Shown here: piece after piece, positions 1 to 5,902 of the stretch
Layout: each line of letters opens with the position of its first letter
Position numbering within the stretch: the stretch's first letter is position 1
Virus record (IMG/VR): IMGVR_UViG_3300008740_000635
Span: 1 to 30,538 of that record
Direction: 5' to 3' (one strand)
Source of the DNA: a virus
DNA length: 30,538 bases
Position numbers and translations under genes: made by a program
The notes under the pieces: model-generated
Seen by the model: the letters and a program-made list of their open reading frames with translations, nothing else
The model's database searches: none
What the model was told of the DNA's origin: nothing

Positions 1-795
1 GCATTCGGTCTCCAACGCTGACACGGGAGCGACCCGGGAAACGATCAGCCGAGACGCGCGGCGCTCGGCGTCAGCACGGCCGACAAGCCCGATCAGCTTC
101 GCGGTCCGTGTGTCCCCCTCGAGCGCGTCTAGCGCGGCCAGAACGGCCGGAGAGCAACGGAACGAAACGGTAACCAGCGCGGGTCGGTGCATCACTGACA
201 CTTTACCCCGTGGCGCTGACGCCGCGGCCCATAGGGGGCGCCGGCCGGCGTAGCCCGCGGGTCGGACGGCGCCGAGCTTCCACATCCAATCCAGGTCGGC
301 CCATTGCGTCGAGGGGTGGACGCCGACAAGCCGGGCCAGCTCCGAGCAAGCCAGCGGCCCCATCCGGTCGAGGTGACCCAAGGCCAGGAGGCGCCGGTGA
401 TGGGTGAGCGACGACGACCCGAGGCGCCGAGCTGGACGCCGCTGCGATCGGGCGTGCTCCCGCCGAGCATCGATCGCGGCCGCCAACCCGTCCCGCTCAT
501 CCGTCCCGATCGCCGTGAGCGCCACGTCGGCGGCCCGGCCGATCTCCCCTCTCCGGGTAGCGCGTCGATGGCGTTGCTCGGCGTGGGATACCACCGAGCG
601 CGCTACCATCACCACATAAGTCGAGAAGGCGCCGCGCCCAGGCTGCCACCCCGTCCCGCGCCGCTCCCGGAGCACGAGGCGCCGGAGCACGTCCTGCACT
701 ACATCGTCTAGATCCGCCCCGATCGCTGCACACCGACGCGAGAACTGGGACTGCACCAGCCGAGCGACCTCGGTATGCCGCCGAGCTATCTCCAC
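1..795 (-). CDS. Sigma-70 region 2-like protein with C-terminal DNA-binding segments (3' end outside window)
   Basis: An open frame starts at GTG 795, just downstream of a GGGGGG purine run and an in-frame stop (TAG at 813-811), and stays open to the left edge: 265 codons seen. Residues 29-85 look like sigma-70 region 2: DLDDVVQDVLRRLVLRER, then a GAFSTYVVMVARSVVSHAEQ stretch and a basic RHRRATRRGE tail. This matches the core-binding/-10-recognition helix pattern of ECF sigma factors. Residues about 135-180 (LLALGHLDRMGPLACSELAR, LVGVHPSTQWADLDWMWKLG) read as a winged helix-turn-helix. From Met202 on, VTVSFRCSPAVLAALDALEG resembles a ribbon-helix-helix half, so the ORF may be a fusion, or a second gene may begin at ATG 192 in the same frame. 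It is the distal gene of the leftward early operon, separated from the VirE-like gene by the repeat region. Residue patterns are seen; transcription function is inferred, with no database search behind it. Confidence 0.62.
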   Translation of the reverse strand, partial: MEIARRHTEVARLVQSQFSRRCAAIGADLDDVVQDVLRRLVLRERRGTGWQPGRGAFSTYVVMVARSVVSHAEQRHRRATRRGEIGRAADVALTAIGTDERDGLAAAIDARREHARSQRRPARRLGSSSLTHHRRLLALGHLDRMGPLACSELARLVGVHPSTQWADLDWMWKLGAVRPAGYAGRRPLWAAASAPRGKVSVMHRPALVTVSFRCSPAVLAALDALEGDTRTAKLIGLVGRADAERRASRLIVSRVAPVSALETEC

Positions 796-796
796 G

Positions 797-1075
797 GTGA
801 CCCCCCGTGACTACCCGTGACCCCATAGGCAGTCACGCGATACCCGGCCGACAACGCCACGGATCCGCCTCCGTGACCCCCGTGACTACCTGGGCGCCTA
901 TATATTGATCTATCTCGAAAGAGAGAACCCCTATTCGAACCCTCTCTCTTATTGCAAATGATTCCATATATACGGGAGTAGGTAGTCACAGGGGTCACGG
1001 CGGTCACTATCATAGGTAGATCCCCCCATATAGCGTGACTACCCCAGGGGTCACGGCGTGACTACCTGGGGTCAC
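797..1075. repeat. GTGAC repeat cluster with AT-rich core (candidate replication origin or operator array)
   Basis: This non-coding gap holds about a dozen GTGAC/GTCAC half-sites in two flanking groups. GTGACTACC or its complement lies at 807-815, 882-890, 981-989, 1035-1043 and 1058-1066. GTGACCCC or its complement lies at 797-804, 817-824, 873-880, 991-998, 1047-1054 and 1068-1075. Shorter GTGAC-type half-sites are at 831-836 and 1002-1007. Most occur as adjacent pairs; 1035-1054 is an inverted pair of exactly 20 bp. Between the groups, about 897-975 is strikingly AT-rich for this genome and contains an inverted repeat. Iterons beside an AT-rich unwinding element, next to primase and helicase-like genes, is the classic look of a phage origin. 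An operator array controlling the sigma-like gene is the main alternative. The last copy overlaps the VirE-like stop codon. Confidence 0.6.
919..950. other. Inverted repeat in AT-rich core
   Basis: AAGAGAGA (919-926) pairs with TCTCTCTT (943-950) around a 16-nt loop. A smaller TCTC-gaaa-GAGA hairpin overlaps its left arm (913-924). No T-run follows on either strand, so an intrinsic terminator is not well supported. A structured element within a replication origin is an alternative. Confidence 0.4.
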
Positions 1076-2586
1076 GGCCCGGGCTCCCACACTTTGCCCG
1101 AGCGGGTGTGGCGTCGGACCCATCCATCGCCCCGTAGGATCCGGGCTATGCGCATCGAATGGCCCTGCCGGAGATCGCCTAGCCGCTTGCCTAGCGCCTC
1201 GGTCCAGACCGTAGCGATAGCGACCGGGCCACCGCCCCGAGACGCCAGCCAAGCCAGGATCGGATCCTGCCACGCGTCCACCTCGGAGAACAGTGGGGCG
1301 CTCTCGATCCGGCGCTCCTCTTCGGCCGGCGTCAGCCACCACGGCTCATCCGCCCGAAACAGCGCCACCGCCTCGGCCCACAGCTGATCCCGGACCGACG
1401 CCAACCCGTCCAGGTCGATCGGCTTGCCGTTCGCCCCGGTCTGGACGGGCCAGAAGCGCCGGCTACCGGTGGAGTCCCGCAAGAACGTGTCCTCATTGCT
1501 CGAGCCCACGATCACGCATTGCCGAGGGTAGGCGGACACGGCCCGACCATAGGGCGGACGATAGTAGTCGACCTGCGACGAGAGGAACGCCTTAACCGCG
1601 GTGACCTCGCTCCGGGCCACCTGATCGAGCTCGGCCATCTCGTAGAGCCACACCCGACGCAGAGCGAGCATCGCGTCCTTGTTCCGCAGGTCGATCACCG
1701 TATCTGCAAACCAATCCCCGCCCGCCAAGAGCCGAAGCGCCCTACTCTTGCCCAGCCCTTGATCGCCTTGCAGGATGAGCGTCGTGTCCACCTTGCATCC
1801 GGGCCGGTACACCCGGGCCACCGCGGAGATCAGCCACCGCCGAGCGTACGCCCGGACGATCCGCCGATCCGGGCTGCCGCAGTAGTCGACCAGCCACCCA
1901 TCCGCCCGCGCTACGCCGTCCCACTCGAGCCCGTCCAACCAATCGCAGATCGGGTGATACGGGTCAGCCTGGGCGACCAGCTCCACCGCCATCACGGTGT
2001 CCGCCTGGCTCACCCGGATCCCATAGGCGACGTCGAGCCAGATCCGGATCCGCCCGTTGTCGTGGTCCTCGATCGCCTTGCCGTCCAGCTCGGCGCCTTG
2101 GGCGTGTTCGTTCCACCGGATCCGGCCGCGCCAGTGGGGATCGAGCCGCAGCGCCCGCTCGGCATTGGCCAGGCTCCGGACGGGCTCACCCGAGGCGCCA
2201 TAGTCCAGCGCCGACAAGACGGCGTCGTGCCTCGGCGTCGCCCCGTCCTTGCAAGCCGCCCGGGTGACCCGGATCGCCGTCCGTAGCTCATCCGAGACCG
2301 CAGCGAACCCGCGCGAGTCTCGGAGGTGATCGAGCGACGCGGCCACCTCATCCGGATCGCACGAAGCCAGCGCCGCTAACAGCGTCGCATCACGGAGCAA
2401 CGCCCGCGCCTCGGCGCCCTTGGCCTCTTTGGCTTCGGCTCGGGCGGCCAGGTCCACGAGCAACGCCAACGCCTCCGCCCCCGATGTCGGCCCGCTCGGC
2501 TCGGCCTCATCCGGAGGCACCCACGGAACCCGCTTGATCTTGTCTAGCGTCCGCTCTCCGGGTGGGAGATCGTCGAAGCCCTTCAC
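1072..2586 (-). CDS. VirE-family P-loop NTPase (replicative helicase-like)
   Basis: The 504-aa protein has a Walker A motif, GDQGLGKS, at residues 274-281, a Walker B-like VWLYEMAEL at 312-320, and the segments SEVTAVKAFLSSQVDYYRPP (326-345) and FLRDSTGSRRFWPV (368-381). Together these are diagnostic of virulence-associated protein E-type proteins. In phages, members of this family sit after a primase-like protein and are thought to act as DNA-dependent ATPases/helicases in replication. The N-terminal 200 residues are alanine- and arginine-rich without a motif I can name. The start is GTG 2586, which overlaps the upstream primase stop by one base (TAGTG), implying translational coupling. The stop codon lies inside the GTGAC repeat cluster. 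Family assignment is firm; the exact enzymatic role is inferred from context. Confidence 0.9.
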   Translation of the reverse strand: MKGFDDLPPGERTLDKIKRVPWVPPDEAEPSGPTSGAEALALLVDLAARAEAKEAKGAEARALLRDATLLAALASCDPDEVAASLDHLRDSRGFAAVSDELRTAIRVTRAACKDGATPRHDAVLSALDYGASGEPVRSLANAERALRLDPHWRGRIRWNEHAQGAELDGKAIEDHDNGRIRIWLDVAYGIRVSQADTVMAVELVAQADPYHPICDWLDGLEWDGVARADGWLVDYCGSPDRRIVRAYARRWLISAVARVYRPGCKVDTTLILQGDQGLGKSRALRLLAGGDWFADTVIDLRNKDAMLALRRVWLYEMAELDQVARSEVTAVKAFLSSQVDYYRPPYGRAVSAYPRQCVIVGSSNEDTFLRDSTGSRRFWPVQTGANGKPIDLDGLASVRDQLWAEAVALFRADEPWWLTPAEEERRIESAPLFSEVDAWQDPILAWLASRGGGPVAIATVWTEALGKRLGDLRQGHSMRIARILRGDGWVRRHTRSGKVWEPGP

Positions 2587-3578
2587 TAGGTCCCCCGATA
2601 GACGCCGCAGCGCCGATAGAGCGCGGCGCCGATCGCCGCCTGATAGCCTTGGCCCGCCCCGTCGTCGTCGGTGGCGATGGTCACCACGGCCCCATCCGGC
2701 ACGCGTGCCGCGATCTCATCCGTCCAGCTACCCGCCACGACCCCGAGCACCGACGGCACGCATAGCGCGTCAACGCTGTACTCAGCCGCGGCCGCGAGCC
2801 AGCTCGGCCCGCCCTCGACCACGAGCACCTCGAACGGCGCACCGTCCGGCCACCACGTCGGCCGCGTGCCGTCCCGGAGCATCGCCCGGCCGGGTAGATC
2901 CGCGAAGACCAGCCCACCCGCCCGATACCCGGCCGGCGCTAGTGTCTTCGGCCCATCCCGCCCCGGCTCGACCTGCCGAGCCCGAATAGACCGCAGCGCC
3001 CCCGAGGCGTCGTACATCGGGAGCGCGCATCGGTGGCCGCTCTCATGCCACCGAGCCGTCGCCGGGTGGCTCGAGCTGGTCACGGCCCGGGCTAGATCCC
3101 GATCCTCGACGGCGGACGGGTCGACCTGCCGAGACTCGAGCCACCCGGCCACCTCGGCCGCGTCGCACACCATCGCAAGCGACGCCCACACCGCCTCGAC
3201 CATCTCCGCGGGTGGATAGCCGCGCTCGGGCTCGACCTGGGCGTCCACCTCGGCCCGGGGCGACGGCCTCCGCCTCCGTCGTCCCCGGGCGGGCTCATCC
3301 AGCCCGAACCACTCGCCCACCTCCCCGGGCTCTCGTGGGTCCACAACGGCGCCAGTCAACGCCCACGAGACCAGATCCACCACCGACCCGCCGCGCTCAC
3401 AAGCCCAGCAGCGCCACCGGCCCGCGTCGCTCACCGTGATCGGCGGCCGCTTGTCGCTCCGGCTTCGGCGGGACGCGTCGCAAGCCGGGCACGGACGGAT
3501 CCCCCGCCCCCACGTGAGCCCAAGCCGCTCAACGGCATCACGGATCGGCGTCCGCTTTGCCTCGGCTATCCACCTCAC
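2586..3578 (-). CDS. DNA primase-like protein: zinc ribbon plus TOPRIM-like domain
   Basis: A 330-aa protein. Four cysteines arranged CPAC...CWAC (residues 30, 33, 57, 60) form the N-terminal zinc ribbon typical of DnaG/gp4-type primases. TOPRIM-like signatures follow: VLVVEGGPSWLAA (about 251-263) with the conserved Glu, and ATDDDGAGQGY (about 302-312) with the acidic metal-binding cluster. The central CDAAEVAGWLESRQVDPSAV region resembles the linker seen in phage primase/helicase proteins. I chose GTG 3578 because it overlaps the upstream gene's stop as GTGA and removes a 40-residue Gly/Arg-rich stretch that only mirrors the neighbouring gene. It is followed by the VirE-like NTPase, so the two probably act together at the replication fork. 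An origin-like repeat region lies just downstream of that pair. Confidence 0.87.
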   Translation of the reverse strand: MRWIAEAKRTPIRDAVERLGLTWGRGIRPCPACDASRRSRSDKRPPITVSDAGRWRCWACERGGSVVDLVSWALTGAVVDPREPGEVGEWFGLDEPARGRRRRRPSPRAEVDAQVEPERGYPPAEMVEAVWASLAMVCDAAEVAGWLESRQVDPSAVEDRDLARAVTSSSHPATARWHESGHRCALPMYDASGALRSIRARQVEPGRDGPKTLAPAGYRAGGLVFADLPGRAMLRDGTRPTWWPDGAPFEVLVVEGGPSWLAAAAEYSVDALCVPSVLGVVAGSWTDEIAARVPDGAVVTIATDDDGAGQGYQAAIGAALYRRCGVYRGT

Positions 3579-3862
3579 AGCAGCGCCCGCCAGTCCCCAC
3601 CGTCCGCCATGTGTCCCCGGATCGTCTCCACCGGATCCGGGTGGCCGTCCGCCTCGAGCAGCAAGAGCGCCCACGACCACTCCGCCACCCACGCGCAATT
3701 GCGCGGCTCATCCGCCATCTCAACGAAGACCAGCAGCCCGGTCGGGTACGGTGAGCGCTGGACCACCCGCCACCCGGCCACCACATCACCGGCCCGCGGG
3801 TCGGTTCGCGGGTCTCGGGGCGAGAGCCACCCGGGCCGCGTGAATAGCTCGATCTGGCTCAT
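3575..3862 (-). CDS. Small hypothetical protein in the early operon
   Basis: A 95-aa protein beginning MSQIELFTRPGWLSPRD. I do not recognise a family. It is tryptophan-rich (GWRVV, CAWVAEWSWALLLLE) with an acidic C-terminal half and no signal peptide or membrane segment. I preferred the ATG at 3862 over one 18 bases upstream because it overlaps the preceding stop as ATGA. Its own stop overlaps the primase GTG by four bases. It is translationally coupled on both sides, between an HTH protein and a primase, which suggests an accessory early role. Confidence 0.75.
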   Translation of the reverse strand: MSQIELFTRPGWLSPRDPRTDPRAGDVVAGWRVVQRSPYPTGLLVFVEMADEPRNCAWVAEWSWALLLLEADGHPDPVETIRGHMADGGDWRALL

Positions 3863-4125
3863 GCCCGCGCCCTCCCGCAAAGCTCGTGAGCAAAGAGCCG
3901 GACCCCCTCCGGGAAGGCCAGCACGTCGAACAAGATCACCCGGTTCCGATCGTCCGGGATCGTCTCACCCGAGAGCCACCGCCACGCGGTCGAATCGTCA
4001 CACGACCCACCGCGCTCTCGGCACGCCCGGGCCAGATCGGCCGGCGTCCAGCCCATCCGATCGAGCCAAGCCGACAGCAGCTCGCCCAGGGTTTGACACC
4101 GGGCACAATCGACAGGAAGCAACAT
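3859..4125 (-). CDS. Cro/CI-like helix-turn-helix protein (candidate early repressor)
   Basis: An 88-aa protein. The segment LGELLSAWLDRMGWTPADLA, followed by STAWRWLSGETIP and NRVILFDVLAFPEG, reads as an XRE/Cro-type HTH: helix 2, turn, recognition helix, then helices 4-5. Two Cys pairs (CARC near the N terminus, and CRERGGSC) could bind metal. ATG 4125 is chosen because GGAGG lies five bases upstream; the longer frame to 4167 would run into the palindromic operator. It is the first gene of the leftward early operon and faces the plus-strand recombination genes across a control region with two related palindromes. It is therefore the best candidate to bind them; that link is inferred. Confidence 0.72.
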   Translation of the reverse strand: MLLPVDCARCQTLGELLSAWLDRMGWTPADLARACRERGGSCDDSTAWRWLSGETIPDDRNRVILFDVLAFPEGVRLFAHELCGRARA

Positions 4126-4153
4126 CACCACCTCCGATCCCCGGTCTAGCAGA

Positions 4154-4174
4154 GTCTTGCATGCCATGCAAGAC
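4154..4174. promoter_or_regulatory. Operator 1: perfect palindrome
   Basis: The core TCTTGCATGCCATGCAAGA (4155-4173) is a perfect inverted repeat around a central C, extended one more base pair on each side. It lies just upstream of the leftward HTH gene. It has the same TTGCA-N5-TGCAA architecture as a second palindrome 54 bp away (centre to centre), as expected for the paired operators of a dimeric repressor. Confidence 0.7.
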
Positions 4175-4180
4175 GATCGC

Positions 4181-4208
4181 TTGACGCCCCATCACGCCGA
4201 CGTGTTAG
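4181..4208 (+). promoter_or_regulatory. Candidate rightward early promoter
   Basis: TTGACG at 4181-4186 matches a -35 hexamer. TGTTAG at 4203-4208, 16 bases later, is a weak -10. The pair sits between the two palindromes, and operator 2 begins directly after the -10, so repressor binding there would block initiation. It would drive the small acidic, ERF and RusA genes. Confidence 0.45.
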
Positions 4209-4227
4209 GGTTGCACGGCACGCAACC
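4209..4227. promoter_or_regulatory. Operator 2: imperfect palindrome related to operator 1
   Basis: GGTTGCACGGCACGCAACC has arms GGTTGCACG and CACGCAACC around a central G, with two mismatched inner pairs. With operator 1 it gives a shared pattern TTGCAYGSCAYGCAA. Its position between the candidate -10 and the ribosome-binding site of the gene at 4242 suits repression of rightward transcription. Confidence 0.62.
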
Positions 4228-4241
4228 GAGAGGAGCAGCAC

Positions 4242-4583
4242 ATGGGACGAAACCGCGCATATCCTGGACCCGACGACGACGTGGGGGATGAGCACGAGGA
4301 GCGGTGGCCGGACTGTACCTACACCGCCTCACTAATGGCGGACGGGTGGACGCTGGCCGAGGCGCAAGAGATCGCCGCCGACGCCGAAGCCAAGTCCGCC
4401 CGGCGCCCCCGCCAGACCGAGCCGGACACGACGCCGATCCCATTCAGCGCCGACGACCCGGACGGCGCCCTAAACTCGCGGCGCATCCGCCGCCACCTTG
4501 AGGCCATCGCCGAAGAGGCTCTCCGCCTCGCGATCGAGACCGTCACCGAAGAGGCTCTCCGCCCCGTGGACGGTGAACCTTGA
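4242..4583 (+). CDS. Small acidic hypothetical protein
   Basis: A 113-aa protein with an N-terminal acidic stretch (PDDDVGDEHEERW) and a helical segment, DGWTLAEAQEIAADAEAKS. The C-terminal part carries two copies of EEALR/TEEALR encoded by a repeated GAAGAGGCTCTCCGCC (near 4512 and 4549). No family is recognised. GAGAGGAG six bases before the ATG is a strong ribosome-binding site. It is the first gene of a three-gene rightward operon, and its stop overlaps the TTG start of the ERF gene. Its place ahead of recombination genes suggests an early accessory role. The acidic character would also fit an anti-host or DNA-mimic role, but nothing in the sequence proves that. Confidence 0.75.
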   Translation: MGRNRAYPGPDDDVGDEHEERWPDCTYTASLMADGWTLAEAQEIAADAEAKSARRPRQTEPDTTPIPFSADDPDGALNSRRIRRHLEAIAEEALRLAIETVTEEALRPVDGEP

Positions 4584-5248
4584 TCGCCTCGGCCGAGCTG
4601 GGCGATCTGGCGGTGGCGCTGGCCGCAGCGCAAAGCCAGATCCTAGCCGCCAAAGAGGACAGCACTAACGCCCACCTCCGGAGCGGCTATGCGTCGCTGT
4701 CGTCGTGCTGGGCGGCTTGCCGCGGCCCGCTCACGGCTAACGGCCTCGCGGTGGTCCAGGGTCTCACCTGCGACGGTGAGGCGTTGACGTGCTCGACCCG
4801 CCTCATCCACAGCTCGGGCCAGTGGGTCGAGGCGTCGCTATCCCTCCCGGTCGACCACCGGAAGGGGTTGACGATCGCGCAGTCGGTCGGCTCGGTGGGC
4901 ACCTACGCCCGGCGCTATGGGTTGTGCGCGCTCGTGGGGATCGCGCCCGGGGACGACGACGACGGAGCCGGGGCACCCACCGCGCCCAAGCCCAAGCCCA
5001 AGCCCAAGCCGCCACGGTGGACGAAGACGGCGCAAGGGCGATTCTTCGCCCGCCTCCGGGATGAGGTGCCGTGGCTGGGCGAGCACCACGGATCCGACGC
5101 CTACGATCGGATCGTGGCGCCGCTATGCGAGAGCATCGGACGCCCGCGCCCGTCCGCCATGACAGATAGCCAGCGGGACGGATTGATCGCGTGGCTGATC
5201 TCCGACGCCGGCCGAGCGGCGGTGGCCGAGTACGCGGCGGCGCTATGA
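4580..5248 (+). CDS. ERF-family single-strand annealing recombinase
   Basis: A 222-aa protein. The ERF family signature is clear: YASLSSCWAACRGPLTANGL (37-56), VVQ (58-60), HSSGQWVEASLSLP (77-90), and QSVGSVGTYARRYGLCALVG followed by IAPGDDDDG (101-129). ERF proteins anneal complementary single strands during phage recombination or genome circularisation, as in phage P22. A KPKPKPKP linker (137-144) separates this core from a C-terminal helical domain of about 75 residues that I cannot assign. The start is TTG 4580, overlapping the previous stop as TTGA. The RusA resolvase start overlaps its stop by a few bases, so annealing and junction-resolving functions are co-expressed. Confidence 0.93.
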   Translation: MIASAELGDLAVALAAAQSQILAAKEDSTNAHLRSGYASLSSCWAACRGPLTANGLAVVQGLTCDGEALTCSTRLIHSSGQWVEASLSLPVDHRKGLTIAQSVGSVGTYARRYGLCALVGIAPGDDDDGAGAPTAPKPKPKPKPPRWTKTAQGRFFARLRDEVPWLGEHHGSDAYDRIVAPLCESIGRPRPSAMTDSQRDGLIAWLISDAGRAAVAEYAAAL

Positions 5249-5709
5249 TGTTGCCTCACCTCACGTTTACCGTCCCCGGGCCGCCTCATGGCAAGGGTCG
5301 GCCCCGTGCCGCCCGGATGGGCAATATGGGCGTGCGGATGTACACCGACGCCAAGACCGTAGCCTATGAGGATCGGGTGGCGCTGTACGCGTCCCAGGCG
5401 GCCAACGGGCCACCGCTCGAGGGTCCGGTCTCGGTGTACATCGCCGCCTTTCGGGCTCGACCGAAGCGGCCCGGGCCGCGCCACGAATGCCGAGCCGGCC
5501 CGGGTGGAGAGCATCCGCTTTGCACGGCCAAGCCCGACGCGGACAACATCGCAAAGAGCGTGCTAGACGGATGCTCCCTTGCTGGGATCTGGCGGGACGA
5601 TCAACAGGTCGTGATGTTGTCGATCCTCAAGCTCTGGTGCGCCGCGGGCGAGCTACCGCGGACGGAGATCCGGATCGGCTCGGCCGGGGCCGGTGAGCCG
5701 CCCGAGTAG
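5245..5709 (+). CDS. rusA: RusA-family Holliday junction resolvase
   Basis: A 154-aa protein with the RusA catalytic pattern KPDADNIAKSVLDGC (96-110) followed by GIWRDDQQV (114-122). The aspartates at 98, 100, 108, 118 and 119 correspond to the metal-binding cluster of this endonuclease family, and PGPPHGKGRPR near the N terminus also fits. RusA cuts four-way junctions made during recombination or replication. A short insert just before the active site (about 72-95) contains HEC...HPLC, a possible zinc-binding loop. ATG 5245 (or the adjacent ATG 5248) overlaps the ERF stop, and the longer frame to 5191 is only the ERF shadow. It is the last gene of the rightward operon and converges on the methyltransferase cassette. 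Confidence 0.93.
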   Translation: MMLPHLTFTVPGPPHGKGRPRAARMGNMGVRMYTDAKTVAYEDRVALYASQAANGPPLEGPVSVYIAAFRARPKRPGPRHECRAGPGGEHPLCTAKPDADNIAKSVLDGCSLAGIWRDDQQVVMLSILKLWCAAGELPRTEIRIGSAGAGEPPE

Positions 5710-5711
5710 CC

Positions 5712-5864
5712 GATCGCGGCCGGTAGAGGCAAGATGCGGTGAGCGCCCGTCAAACGCCCTCGGGTCCCGGTGCTCTCGCCGGAGCGCGCCAGAATTACGC
5801 CACCCACGCCGCGAAATTGCGACGCGGCAGCTCCCGCCTCATCTTGCCTCTGCCGACCGCGATC
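5712..5864. repeat. 25-bp inverted repeats bracketing a convergent intergenic segment
   Basis: The arm at 5712-5736 and the arm at 5840-5864 are inverted copies with two mismatches in 25 bases. They enclose 103 bp with no gene I can support. The left arm begins two bases after the RusA stop and the right arm ends in the stop codon of the methyltransferase, so the element exactly fills the gap between convergent genes. A long stem in both transcripts (bidirectional terminator or processing site) or the terminal repeats of a small inserted element would both fit. A minor hairpin, GCCGCG/CGCGGC, lies inside at 5808-5828. Confidence 0.6.
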
Positions 5865-5902
5865 AGCCAAAGAGCACCCCTTGACGTGGATCCGGTGTCG
5901 GC
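5863..5902. repeat. 40-bp direct repeat, copy 1 (3' end of SPPY methyltransferase)
   Basis: Identical to 6836-6875 except for one base (5895 versus 6868). On the minus strand it encodes the terminal DPRQGVLFG and the stop codon. It also overlaps the right arm of the 25-bp inverted repeat. Confidence 0.85.

Noticed and set aside
192-826. Two minus-strand frames of 102 and 109 aa (192-500, 497-826)
   Set aside because: Low-complexity frames overlapping the sigma-like gene, which has the recognisable motifs in another frame.
913-950. Intrinsic terminator after the VirE-like gene
   Set aside because: The stem is AT-rich and no T-run follows on either strand.
786-1013. 75-aa minus-strand frame across the GTGAC repeats
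   Set aside because: Its sequence is only the translated repeats (VTAVTPVTT, GSHGGHGG); non-coding repeat function is more likely despite a GGGGAT before the ATG.
797-1075. CRISPR array
   Set aside because: Repeats are 8-9 bp, irregularly spaced and in both orientations; no unique spacers of constant length.
1519-2286. 255-aa plus-strand frame opposite the VirE-like gene
   Set aside because: Arg/Pro-rich shadow of a protein with intact Walker motifs.
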